NCBI RefSeq assembly: GCF_003946165.1
Contig: NZ_RHOI01000002.1
Location: 1-64,000, forward strand
DNA: 64,000 nucleotides
Origin: Lacticaseibacillus baoqingensis
Lineage (GTDB): Bacteria > Bacillota > Bacilli > Lactobacillales > Lactobacillaceae
Reading direction: 5' to 3'
Position numbers and translations under genes: made by a program. The notes under the pieces were generated by a model that saw only the letters and a program-made list of their open reading frames with translations, was not told the DNA's origin and ran no database searches. The number at the start of each line of letters is the position of its first letter. Position 1 is the first letter of the stretch. Of the stretch, positions 1 to 7,752 are shown piece by piece.

Positions 1-57
<57 letters not shown>

Positions 58-241
58 TGAGTTATTTGAATAGCTCGTTTGTTGTTCTTCACTAAGGCCG
101 AAACCTTAGATCCGAGATTTACTAGCGAATTGACTTCGCTCATGTTTAATTCTTTTCATTTAAGAAAAGCCCTATCACATTTACGAAACTTTGTTCAGTT
201 TTCAAAGGACTACCTTGTCGATCGATACAATCAACTTATTT
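58..241 (-). other. rRNA operon leader
   Basis: This is the transcribed spacer between the promoter nearest the gene and the 16S 5' end. It holds an AT-rich stretch and a GGATCTAAGG/CCTTAG hairpin on the minus strand, as expected for a leader with processing and antitermination signals. No coding sequence is seen. Confidence 0.6.
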
Positions 242-271
242 AGTATATCATATCTCTCTTATCGCTGTCAA
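242..271 (-). promoter_or_regulatory. rrn promoter proximal to 16S
   Basis: Read on the minus strand, TTGACA (266-271) and TATACT (242-247) are separated by 18 bases, a near-consensus vegetative promoter. Confidence 0.85.
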
Positions 272-331
272 CAAGAAGTTTTTGTTATTTCATTTCTTGT
301 GAACGTCCAAGACGTTCGCGACAACTTATAT

Positions 332-360
332 ATCATACCAAGTCCGCTTGCTGATGTCAA
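332..360 (-). promoter_or_regulatory. rrn middle promoter
   Basis: On the minus strand TTGACA (355-360) and TATGAT (332-337) are 17 bases apart. A perfect 7-bp inverted repeat (301-317, loop CAA) lies in the first transcribed bases. Confidence 0.85.
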
Positions 361-417
361 ACACTTTTTTTCAACATCCTTTGGCGATCCCGGTGTTATC
401 TAAAAGACAACTTTGAT

Positions 418-446
418 ATCATACCAAGTGAGCGTATCCCCGTCAA
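418..446 (-). promoter_or_regulatory. rrn distal promoter
   Basis: On the minus strand TTGACG (441-446) and TATGAT (418-423) are 17 bases apart. The segment CACTTGGTATGATAT is close to the matching part of the middle promoter (ACTTGGTATGATAT), which suggests duplication. Confidence 0.8.
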
Positions 447-489
447 CCTTTTTTAAAATATATATTTCAATCAATTCGGAGGCATCGAT

Positions 490-1233
490 ATGGACACACC
501 AAAACAATGGGATGACTTCGCTGCCACTTATGCTGCCGTACAGCGTGAATCAACGCTGCCAATCGAAACAGACGTCGCCGCTGCCCTTGACCAACAGTTT
601 CCATTGGCACAGCTTACGGTTGCAGATATCGCTGCCGGCAGCGGCCGCTACAGTCTGCCATTAGCCCAGCACGCAAAGCACGTCTTATTAGTTGACTGGT
701 CAAAACAAATGCTAGCCGCTGCAAAAGCGTGGCTTGACCCTCACCAACTTGATAACGTTGCTTACCAACAGCAAGACTGGCTCCAGCTGCCGGCCAAACC
801 GCTGGCTGATCTGGTTTTTGTGAGCCAATTGCCGACATTAAAAGCCTCAGAACTACTATTACTAGAACGATTGGCGACGCATGCGGTGGCGATCAATAGC
901 CAAAGCCAACAACACGATCACCTGCAAGCAATCGCCGCTGCCAAAATGGGCTGGCCGCTGCCATTAAGCTACCAAGCTGATCCGAAGAGAACGGTCGCAT
1001 ACCAACGCTTGCTGACCGCTCACCACCGGCATTGGCAACGCCAAGTCTTCACCTACCACCGTCAGCAATTGACCACGACCACCGAACTCTTACAAAGCTT
1101 TGCGCGCCCTTTTGGCTTGAAACAAGCCACCCAGCTGGCGCAAGCACTTGGCGCTGAAACGGCGCAAGCGCCAATTCCCACCACGATCACCTATCGCTTC
1201 GAACTATTGACTTGGCCTGTTTTCCAAGCATAA
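490..1233 (+). CDS. Class I SAM-dependent methyltransferase
   Basis: A 247-residue protein with a Rossmann methyltransferase N-terminus. Motif I is degenerate but clear (VADIAAGSGRYSLPLA, near residues 43-58) and is followed by the acidic end of strand 2 (LLVDWS), which binds the ribose of S-adenosylmethionine. The substrate cannot be told from the sequence. The ATG follows a GGAG sequence at good distance. The gene stands alone between the rRNA promoters, which face away, and a shared terminator with the convergent ABC-F gene. Family assignment is firm, function open. Confidence 0.85.
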   Translation: MDTPKQWDDFAATYAAVQRESTLPIETDVAAALDQQFPLAQLTVADIAAGSGRYSLPLAQHAKHVLLVDWSKQMLAAAKAWLDPHQLDNVAYQQQDWLQLPAKPLADLVFVSQLPTLKASELLLLERLATHAVAINSQSQQHDHLQAIAAAKMGWPLPLSYQADPKRTVAYQRLLTAHHRHWQRQVFTYHRQQLTTTTELLQSFARPFGLKQATQLAQALGAETAQAPIPTTITYRFELLTWPVFQA

Positions 1234-1287
1234 AAACAACCTGCCGCCTCACCCACAAAATGTGGTTGAAACGGCAGGCTGTTTTTT
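1232..1287. terminator. Bidirectional terminator
   Basis: A hairpin with outer arms AACCTGCCG/CGGCAGGCT is flanked by A- and T-rich runs. It lies between the convergent methyltransferase and ABC-F genes and can serve both. Confidence 0.8.
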
Positions 1288-1295
1288 GCAATTGA

Positions 1296-2840
1296 TCAAG
1301 CTTGACGCAAATTTTCGATATTGATCCGCGTGTCGACCCAAGAATCATCATAAAACCCAGTTTCATGAGAAACTAACAAGACCGCGCCAGGATATGCGAT
1401 CAATGCCGCGCGCAACGCATTTTTAGTATCGTCATCTAAATGGTTGGTCGGTTCATCCATCACTAGGATATTGGCTGGTTGCAACATCAAATCCGCCAGC
1501 TTGACCTTACTTTGCTCGCCCCCGGAAAGCAGCTGCAAGGGCTTGTCCGCTTCTTCGCGCGTCAAACCAGTACGTGCCAGCACTTGGCGCAAGGGCCGTT
1601 GGCTAAGGGCCGGGTATTCCCCTAGCAAAAATTGCAACGGGCTTTGTTTTGGGGTTTGCCAGCGCAACTCTTGCTCGAAATAACCAAACACGACATTTTC
1701 GGCGACTTGCACACCCCCGGATATTGCCGGAAGCCGGCCCAAAATCGTCTTTAACAGGGTCGATTTACCGATCCCGTTGAACCCTTCCAAAGCGATCACT
1801 TCATCTTGAGCAACCGAAAAATTGATTGGCGCCAGCAAAGGCTGTTCATAGCCCACCACCAGATCATTGACTGAAACCAAGATCTGCCGCTGCACGGGTT
1901 GGTAAGGAAACTCCAAATGCGCCTTTGCCCGGGTACCTGGCGGTGTCAGGCGCTCAACATGGGCCAATTGCTTTTCACGCGAACGCGCTGCAGTCGAGCG
2001 CGACCCCGCTTTAAACTTACGAATGAAGGCCTCGGTTTTTTGGATCTGTGCTTGCTGCTTGTGGTACGCCTTTAAATAAGTCTCATGATCTTTTTCTTTT
2101 TGACGCAAGGCTTGCTTGAGACTGCCGGTGTACTTAGTGATCTGGGCAAATTCGATATCCAACACCGCATTGGTCACGTCTTGGAGAAAATCAAAATCAT
2201 GCGAGATCACGATAAACGCCCCGTCAAAATCTTTCAACCATTCTGTCAGCCACTGGATATGCCCGACATCAAGATAATTAGTTGGTTCATCTAATAGGAG
2301 CATATCCGGTTTTTCTAACAGCAGCTTGGCCAAAATGATCTTCGACCGCTGGCCGCCAGACAACGCATCGACCGGGTGGTCCAAGCCGATCGCATCCAGT
2401 CCCAAACCAGTTGCCACTGTTTCGATAGTCGTTTCCAGATCGTAAAAGTCAGCGGCTTCAAGCGCCTCTTGCAACTCACCCGCTTTGGCAAGCAGCTCAT
2501 CATCCAGGGTCGTCGCATAGTCAGCATAGATCTGATTCATCTTGGCTTCTTTAGCATATAAAGGTGCAAATGCCGTCTTTAAAAAATCTAAGATCGTCTG
2601 ACCGGGCAACAAATTGGCATATTGATCCAAGTAACCGACCCGGACATGTTTTTGCCAAATGATCGTCCCTTCATCAGGTTCTTGCGCGCCGGTCAAAATT
2701 TTGATCAGCGTACTCTTCCCCACACCATTTTGCCCAATGATCCCGAGATGATCTTCTTTGTTCACTTGAAAACTTGCATCTTGATAAAGCTGCTTATCGA
2801 TAAAACGCTGCGACAGATGCGTGACAGTTAGAACACTCAT
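1296..2840 (-). CDS. ABC-F ATPase, YfmM-like
   Basis: A 514-residue protein with two ATP-binding cassettes in one chain and no membrane segment, the ABC-F layout. Each half shows its motifs: GQNGVGKST, LSGGQRSK and LLLDEPTNYLD in the first, GFNGIGKST, LSGGEQSK and VMDEPTNHLD in the second, with a charged linker between. ABC-F proteins act on ribosomes in translation rescue or antibiotic protection. The sequence resembles Bacillus YfmM from memory, which suggests a housekeeping role. The open frame extends 33 codons further upstream, but the ATG at 2840 has a strong GAGGAGG site and is chosen. A CodY-like box lies just upstream. Confidence 0.9.
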   Translation of the reverse strand: MSVLTVTHLSQRFIDKQLYQDASFQVNKEDHLGIIGQNGVGKSTLIKILTGAQEPDEGTIIWQKHVRVGYLDQYANLLPGQTILDFLKTAFAPLYAKEAKMNQIYADYATTLDDELLAKAGELQEALEAADFYDLETTIETVATGLGLDAIGLDHPVDALSGGQRSKIILAKLLLEKPDMLLLDEPTNYLDVGHIQWLTEWLKDFDGAFIVISHDFDFLQDVTNAVLDIEFAQITKYTGSLKQALRQKEKDHETYLKAYHKQQAQIQKTEAFIRKFKAGSRSTAARSREKQLAHVERLTPPGTRAKAHLEFPYQPVQRQILVSVNDLVVGYEQPLLAPINFSVAQDEVIALEGFNGIGKSTLLKTILGRLPAISGGVQVAENVVFGYFEQELRWQTPKQSPLQFLLGEYPALSQRPLRQVLARTGLTREEADKPLQLLSGGEQSKVKLADLMLQPANILVMDEPTNHLDDDTKNALRAALIAYPGAVLLVSHETGFYDDSWVDTRINIENLRQA

Positions 2841-2856
2841 AAGCCGCCTCCTCTCA

Positions 2857-2871
2857 TATTTTCTGAAAATT
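2857..2871 (-). promoter_or_regulatory. Candidate CodY box
   Basis: TATTTTCTGAAAATT matches the published CodY consensus AATTTTCWGAAAATT at 14 of 15 positions. It lies about 17 bases before the ABC-F start codon, probably in its 5' untranslated region, where bound protein would block transcription. Confidence 0.45.
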
Positions 2872-2949
2872 CGCCTTATTAAGGCTAGCACAGTCGTGCA
2901 ATTGGCGCAAATCACGCCAGACCCATACTTTCCATTCACTTACCCGCTA

Positions 2950-2958
2950 TGTTATGCT
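2950..2958 (+). promoter_or_regulatory. Extended -10 promoter of lepB
   Basis: TGTTATGCT is an extended -10 (TGn plus TATGCT) about 33 bases before the TTG start of lepB. Because the ATG at 2949 lies inside it, that ATG cannot be the start codon. Confidence 0.55.
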
Positions 2959-2990
2959 ATGGGCAAAATCGAATCGCAGAAGGTGTCCTT

Positions 2991-3590
2991 TTGAAGAAAG
3001 AAAAAAATAGCTTCATGAAGTCGACGATCGAACTGATCGTATTGTTCGTCGTTGTGATCTTAGGTACGCAACTCCTCATGAAGTATGTCTTGAGCAAAGA
3101 CATTGTTCAAGGTACGTCGATGCAGCCGACGCTTGAAGACGGCGACCGCCTCTATTCCGTCAGAAACAAAGCCGTTCATCGTAACAACATCGTCGTGATC
3201 GACGCGCCTGACAAACCTGGTCAGCTTTATATCAAGCGTGTGATCGGCATGCCTGGTGATACCGTCGCCGTCAAAAGCGGCAAGTTATATATCAACGGCA
3301 AGGTCCAAGCCCAGCCTTATCTCAAAACCAAGTTCATGGACGACGAGCTCAAAGCCTTTGCGACCCAACAAGGCGTCGCCATTGGCTCTGTCCAATTTAC
3401 CAAAGACTTCAATATTGCCACCCTGGCATCGACTCAGTCCAAAACTGTTCCCAAGGGTGAATACTTCGTGATGGGGGATAACCGCTTGGTCTCTCATGAC
3501 GGCCGCGACTTCGGCTTCATTGCCAAAGGCAAGATCCAATCCGTGGTGGTTTGGCGCTACTGGCCACTATCAAAAATGAAAACATACTAA
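2991..3590 (+). CDS. lepB: Signal peptidase I
   Basis: A type I signal peptidase that cleaves signal peptides from exported proteins at the outer face of the membrane. With a TTG start at 2991 it has 199 residues: one N-terminal membrane anchor (about residues 12-30), the nucleophile serine in QGTSMQP (S43), the general-base lysine in YIKRVIGMPGD (K82), and the conserved MGDNR box near residue 162. An in-frame ATG at 2949 is rejected because it overlaps the probable -10 box, while TTG has an AGAAGG site upstream. It is monocistronic with a strong terminator. Confidence 0.93.
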   Translation: MKKEKNSFMKSTIELIVLFVVVILGTQLLMKYVLSKDIVQGTSMQPTLEDGDRLYSVRNKAVHRNNIVVIDAPDKPGQLYIKRVIGMPGDTVAVKSGKLYINGKVQAQPYLKTKFMDDELKAFATQQGVAIGSVQFTKDFNIATLASTQSKTVPKGEYFVMGDNRLVSHDGRDFGFIAKGKIQSVVVWRYWPLSKMKTY

Positions 3591-3632
3591 AAAACAATGG
3601 CCTGCACATCAACTCGTGCAGGCCATTGTTTT
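3591..3632. terminator. Bidirectional terminator
   Basis: A long perfect stem (AAACAATGGCCTGCAC and its complement, loop ATCAACTC) with A and T runs on both sides. It serves lepB on the plus strand and the membrane protein operon on the minus strand. Confidence 0.9.
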
Positions 3633-3670
3633 ATCTCATATTGATGCCGCACCGCCGTAGCGATCTCAGC

Positions 3671-4414
3671 TCACGCTGCCAGCGAGCGTTGGTAATGCCG
3701 GCGGACATTATCATAAAAACCCGCATCAACTAACTGCAGATAAGGATCGATCATGAAATCAAACAGGTGCCAAGTGATGAGCTTTAAGAGGGTCCACCCT
3801 AATAACGACAGCTGCAAGACAAAATAATCCAACTTGAACCCGCGCATCAACCGCCAAGACGCGACTAACGCTTGAAAGGCACCATAATGCCCTGACGCTG
3901 CCGCCCGCTTGCCGTCATAGTAAGCATAAAAACACATCGCCATGCCAAAATAGACCAAGATCCCCGGGATCACAAACGCGGTAAAGCCGATCACTAATAA
4001 GAAACGCAAGCCGATCGCCACCAGTAAGATGCCGAAAAAATATGTGCCATTAAACAAGCGCAATACCGCCTTGCCTGGTTGGACTGTTTGGATCTCACCG
4101 CGATAAAGGTCTAACGCGGTAAAGGCGACCCCTTGCGTGAACCATAGCATGATCAAGCTTTCCAATAAGCTTGATGAGGTGTCAGCATGATTGGCATAAT
4201 ACGTCACAAAACCTTGAGGGTCACTACCCATCCGCGCAATACCAAAATTACTAGCCACTGTCACCACGCTCCATGCCGCGATCAGTGTAAACACGACTGT
4301 GATCGCCCATGGCAGCAAGTTGGCGATCATCATTTGTCCCCAAACCCCGCGTTGACGCAATTGCGCCTTCGCTTGGCGTTTGATCTGCGCTCGGGTCAAT
4401 AATTCACTGTCCAT
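3671..4414 (-). CDS. DUF975 family membrane protein
   Basis: A 247-residue integral membrane protein with about five hydrophobic segments and a short charged N-terminus (RAQIKRQAKAQLRQRG) typical of the DUF975 family. The family's function is not known. It starts 14 bases after the glycosyltransferase gene with an AGGAGG site, so the two are probably one operon, and the terminator at 3591-3632 follows it. A link to surface glycan export is possible only by context. Confidence 0.8.
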   Translation of the reverse strand: MDSELLTRAQIKRQAKAQLRQRGVWGQMMIANLLPWAITVVFTLIAAWSVVTVASNFGIARMGSDPQGFVTYYANHADTSSSLLESLIMLWFTQGVAFTALDLYRGEIQTVQPGKAVLRLFNGTYFFGILLVAIGLRFLLVIGFTAFVIPGILVYFGMAMCFYAYYDGKRAAASGHYGAFQALVASWRLMRGFKLDYFVLQLSLLGWTLLKLITWHLFDFMIDPYLQLVDAGFYDNVRRHYQRSLAA

Positions 4415-4428
4415 GCCTACCTCCTTAT

Positions 4429-5220
4429 TTAATGTGACGAACTCGTTTGATCAGATTCTGACACCGCCACGCCCACGGCCCGTTTTTCCTTCAGCATGAT
4501 CTGCCAGATTCGCCAAAGCGCCCATAACTGTTGCGGTACGGCACCGATCACCCCAAGGGATTGCGTTGCCGAATCACTGCGCACAACATGGTGATACCCC
4601 GGCTGGCCATAATAATAAAAACGACTGGTCGCCATAATATAAGCGGTATTGAACAGCTCATCTTCCATGATCGTCACATCTTCATCAAACTGCAAATGAA
4701 GCGCCGTGATCACACTGCGCCGATAAAATTTATTCCATAAGTAACCGCGCACTTTACCCACCGGCTTGAGCATTCCTCGTAACAATTGCCCCCGGGACAA
4801 CTCTCGATTGCGACACAAGGAACCGGCTACCGGTTGCGGCGTGGGTGAATCTGTATAAAACGGGCTGACTAACAGATCATATGGGCCAGCTTCTAAGGCG
4901 GCCACAAAATTGCTGATATAGTCTGGTGCGACCCAGTCATCCCCGTCCATAAACGCCACATACAACCCCTTAGCCTTGGCTAAGCCGGCGTTGCGGGCTG
5001 CTGAGACACCGCGATTTTGGGCGCAATAAATCGGCTGAATGCGTGGATCTTGCGCCGCAAATTCAGCGATCACTGCTGCAGAATGATCAGTCGACGCGTC
5101 GTCGATCAAAAGGATCTGCAGATTCGTATATACCTGATCGATCAGGCTTAAAACGCTCCGCTTGAGGTACCGTTCAACGTTGTAAACCGGTACGATCACG
5201 GACACTAATGGTGTCGTCAA
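4429..5220 (-). CDS. Family 2 glycosyltransferase
   Basis: A 263-residue GT-A fold glycosyltransferase. Family 2 features are plain: VSVIVPVYNVERYL at the N-terminus, the nucleotide-binding LLIDDASTD, the NRGVSAARNAG segment, and the metal-binding motif in FMDGDDW near residue 93. The start is TTG, with AGGTGAG just upstream. It has no membrane segment, so it probably acts on the cytoplasmic face, in teichoic acid, wall polysaccharide or glycolipid synthesis. At 263 residues it is shorter than many family members, and the C-terminus looks simplified. Confidence 0.88.
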   Translation of the reverse strand: MTTPLVSVIVPVYNVERYLKRSVLSLIDQVYTNLQILLIDDASTDHSAAVIAEFAAQDPRIQPIYCAQNRGVSAARNAGLAKAKGLYVAFMDGDDWVAPDYISNFVAALEAGPYDLLVSPFYTDSPTPQPVAGSLCRNRELSRGQLLRGMLKPVGKVRGYLWNKFYRRSVITALHLQFDEDVTIMEDELFNTAYIMATSRFYYYGQPGYHHVVRSDSATQSLGVIGAVPQQLWALWRIWQIMLKEKRAVGVAVSESDQTSSSH

Positions 5221-5364
5221 TTGCTCACCTACATCCTTATTGTCATTAAACTCAAGCCTGGGCTTTCACCGCACCTGAATATCTTCCAGTATAACTGGCC
5301 GCTTAAGCTTAGACAAACACCGAGCCACGCGACCGATGATTATCATTCCAAATTTAATTGAAGG

Positions 5365-6120
5365 TTAAGGTTTGGCCACGACCAACTCGGTACCAGGATC
5401 AAACCAGGCGCGCCGCGTGGCATCGATCGGCGCATCAGTGATCAACGTATCGATCGCTGCCAGTTCAAAGCCGCGATATGTCGCCGTTGTTTTAAATTTT
5501 TGGCCTTCAGACACGACCACGATGCGCTTGGCCGCGCCAGCCACCGCCGCTTTGATCTGCGCATCACTTTCATAAACAAAATACAACCCTTGCGGCGCGA
5601 TCGCCGTTGCACCGATAAAAGCCGCGTCAAAGGCCACATTTGCCAAAGTCATCAAGGTGGCTGGGGTAAAGAAAAAACGGGCGTGGTGATTCAACTTCCC
5701 GCCTAATAAACGCAGATCGACATTGCTTTTGACCGCCAATGCAATGGCATTATCCAATGAATGGGTGTAAATCGTGACTGGGATCTCAATGCTTTGCGAT
5801 AACTTCAACAGCGTCGTCGAATCATCGATAAAATAGACGCCGCCAGGTTGGAGCATGGCCAATGCTGTCGCAGCCATGGCCGTTTTTTCCGCAGAAAACA
5901 ACTTCTGCCGTTCAGAATAACTAGGAATCGTATGGCCAAAGGTCAAACTAACGATCCCGCCGCGCGTGCGCCGTCCGGCACCGTTAGCGTCTAACGCCAC
6001 AATATCTCTTCTAGCAGTGTCGCGCGAAACGCCAACAGCTTTCATGATATCTTCAATGCTCAACTCTTGTTTGGCATCGAGTAATTTCTTGATCTGTTCA
6101 AACCGCTTCTCACGATACAT
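5365..6120 (-). CDS. DeoR family transcriptional regulator
   Basis: A sugar-type DeoR repressor of about 251 residues. The N-terminal winged helix-turn-helix (LSIEDIMKAVGVSRDTARRDIVALD) is followed by a ligand domain of the phosphosugar-binding DeoR type (FIDDSTTLLKL, AFIGATAI). Such proteins usually repress a nearby sugar operon, but no sugar gene is adjacent, so the target is unknown. ATG at 6120 gives the usual MYREKRF family start; GTG codons at 6126 and 6135 are alternatives. TATAAT lies at 6157-6162 on the minus strand. Confidence 0.87.
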   Translation of the reverse strand: MYREKRFEQIKKLLDAKQELSIEDIMKAVGVSRDTARRDIVALDANGAGRRTRGGIVSLTFGHTIPSYSERQKLFSAEKTAMAATALAMLQPGGVYFIDDSTTLLKLSQSIEIPVTIYTHSLDNAIALAVKSNVDLRLLGGKLNHHARFFFTPATLMTLANVAFDAAFIGATAIAPQGLYFVYESDAQIKAAVAGAAKRIVVVSEGQKFKTTATYRGFELAAIDTLITDAPIDATRRAWFDPGTELVVAKP

Positions 6121-6135
6121 CGCCACGCTAGCCAC

Positions 6136-6456
6136 CCCATTTACTTTGATACTGTCATTATACCCGAAACCAGCAACAGAAGCAGAATCAAATGATCTAG
6201 TTGTAAAAACGCGATTAACCGGTGCAACTAAAAAATGACGTTATTTTTATATTTGTGGTGACCAGAACCCTTTAACCACGCATTTTATACCGCCTATTCC
6301 CAAATCGATGACAAACATTTGTTCTTTTGTAACAAAATATTTCGCCTTGCTAATGTAACAAACAAGTGACAATATGACGAAAACGCCGGCTTTTGTCATT
6401 CATCTGGTATCGGCCTGACACACCCATCGCCTATACTGCAAATTGTTCTAGGGGAA
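6136..6456. other. Intergenic region, DeoR gene / 3D protein gene
   Basis: About 320 bases between divergent genes, AT-rich. It contains a minus-strand TATAAT (6157-6162), two TGTAAC words (6328-6333 and 6354-6359) that resemble WalR half-sites, and TATACT (6432-6437) before the 3D gene. No gene or stable hairpin is visible. Confidence 0.5.
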
Positions 6457-7212
6457 ATGTACGAAAACAATTTAGGAGTGAAGCTTATCTTAAGCCAACG
6501 TTTACATCTATTGACCGCAGCGGTCGTGACCGCCTGTGGGACCTTATTCGCCATCAACACCACCACCAAAACAGTTGATGCCATCGATACAACGACGCAA
6601 ACGCAACACCTTGTTGCTGACAAAAACAACCAACAAGCGGCGGACAACGCCACAGCGCAAACGATCGTTAAGACGAATCAAATGATCCATCCGAAGACCA
6701 ACATTAAATTTGTCGTTGGGGTCAACCCAATCGCAGAAGCTGAAGAACGTGCTGAAGCGGCTAAAGCGGCGGCTGAAAAAGCGGCGGCTGAAAAAGCCGC
6801 CGCCCAAAAGGCAGCCGCGCAACAAGCAGCGGCGCAACAAGCCGCACAAAAGGCTGCACAGCAAAAAGCGGCGCAACAACAAGCAGCGCAGCAACAAGCC
6901 AGCCAACCAGCGGCGCAACCCGCAACGGCTTCGCAAACCACCACTAATAAAGGCACCTTCAAGTTAAGTTTCTACGATCCTGCTGTTTTAGGCTCAAACA
7001 TGGGCTATGGCGGTGTGGCTGCCAACTTATCTGTTTTTCCTAAGGGGACACAACTGAAGATCACCCTTTCAGACGGCACCGTTTGGTATCGGGTGGTCAA
7101 TGATACTGGCGGCTTTGCTGCCGGCAACCCGAACCAATTGGATGTTGCGATGCCTAATAACCAGATCCCAGCTGCAGGTATCTTATACGCCACAGTTGAA
7201 GTCGTCGGTTAA
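6457..7212 (+). CDS. Secreted 3D-domain protein
   Basis: A 251-residue secreted protein: an N-terminal hydrophobic signal segment (about residues 15-36), a linker, an Ala/Gln/Lys-rich repeat of about 55 residues, and a C-terminal 3D domain (about 165-251). Such domains occur in muralytic and resuscitation-type enzymes. The DTGG and LDV parts are present, but the first aspartate of the family is replaced (LSVFP where most have AVDP). Start choice is unclear: ATG at 6457 has GGGG only two bases away, and a good GGAG at 6475-6478 has no normal start codon at the right distance. A terminator follows. Confidence 0.75.
   Translation: MYENNLGVKLILSQRLHLLTAAVVTACGTLFAINTTTKTVDAIDTTTQTQHLVADKNNQQAADNATAQTIVKTNQMIHPKTNIKFVVGVNPIAEAEERAEAAKAAAEKAAAEKAAAQKAAAQQAAAQQAAQKAAQQKAAQQQAAQQQASQPAAQPATASQTTTNKGTFKLSFYDPAVLGSNMGYGGVAANLSVFPKGTQLKITLSDGTVWYRVVNDTGGFAAGNPNQLDVAMPNNQIPAAGILYATVEVVG
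6760..6909 (+). repeat. Low-complexity Ala/Gln/Lys coding repeat
   Basis: About 150 bases of GCN, CAA, AAG and GAA codons encode imperfect repeats of AEKAA, AQKAA, AQQAA and QQQAA inside the 3D protein. They are predicted to be a helical spacer lifting the domain off the cell surface, and are likely to vary in length between strains. Confidence 0.8.
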
Positions 7213-7233
7213 GCGATCAACCATCTAAGCACT

Positions 7234-7282
7234 GTTCCGGTAAGCATTGAGGAAGCCCTCGCTGCTCACCGGAACTTTTTTT
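7234..7282 (+). terminator. Terminator of 3D protein gene
   Basis: GTTCCGGT pairs with ACCGGAAC around further paired bases and is followed by seven T. Confidence 0.85.
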
Positions 7283-7406
7283 GCTCATGACCAACTAAGC
7301 AGCGTGACCGGCAAATCAGCCGTGACCACTTCCTCCGCCTATTGATCAATCTCATGGCAGGGGCTGGCTAGTTGAGACAAAAATGTGATTATCATGACAA
7401 TTAGGG

Positions 7407-7435
7407 TTGACCAAACTGAGAAAATACCTTATTAT
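7407..7435 (+). promoter_or_regulatory. Promoter of the met operon
   Basis: TTGACC (7407-7412) and TATTAT (7430-7435) are 17 bases apart, just before the T-box leader. Confidence 0.75.
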
Positions 7436-7441
7436 TATCAT

Positions 7442-7722
7442 AATCATTTTAGTACGTTGAAGGGATAAGTAATCTCACGCACGGATTAAGAGAGCCGACG
7501 GTTGGTGTGAGTCGGTGTCGCTGCCGAGGTGAAAATGGTCTCTGAGTGCTGTCTAGACGAGCTATTAGTAAGTTTAGACCGGGTACGCCCGTTATTGCGT
7601 CACCGTATCGCGTTGATTAAACGCTGTACGCAGTAAGTGTTCACCGGTGACGATGAACAAAACACGGGTGGTACCACGCACAAGCGTCCCGCGGTCCTTA
7701 TGGATCGCGGGATTTTTTTGTC
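7442..7722 (+). ncRNA. T-box riboswitch, methionine type
   Basis: A T-box leader that senses uncharged tRNA. The conserved T-box AACACGGGTGGTACCACGC lies near 7661-7679 and is followed by an intrinsic terminator (TCCCGCGGTCC/GGATCGCGGGA with seven T, 7687-7719). In the stem I specifier loop the sequence GAAA-ATG-G precedes GTCTCT, which can pair with AGAGAG upstream, giving ATG (7535-7537) as specifier. Methionine fits the methionine biosynthesis genes that follow. The specifier is inferred by alignment with the second T-box in this window. Confidence 0.9.
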
Positions 7723-7752
7723 GGCATACACAGTCAAAGGAGGCGGCCGAAC

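Noticed and set aside
2949-2990. ATG at 2949 as start of signal peptidase I
   Set aside because: It overlaps the probable -10 box TGTTATGCT and lacks a ribosome site; TTG at 2991 has one and gives the usual family length.
5331-5355. GATGATTATCATTC as a Fur box
   Set aside because: It is a short AT palindrome with poor fit to the 19-base consensus, and no iron genes are near.
6544-6962. Long minus-strand frames opposite the Ala/Gln/Lys repeat
   Set aside because: They are the reverse reading of GCN/CAA repeats (poly Cys-Ala or Leu-Arg) and have no ribosome site or homologue I know.
7429-7448. TTATTATTATCATAATCA as a Fur-like site before metA
   Set aside because: It matches only 14 of 19 consensus bases and is explained better as the -10 region of the met operon promoter.
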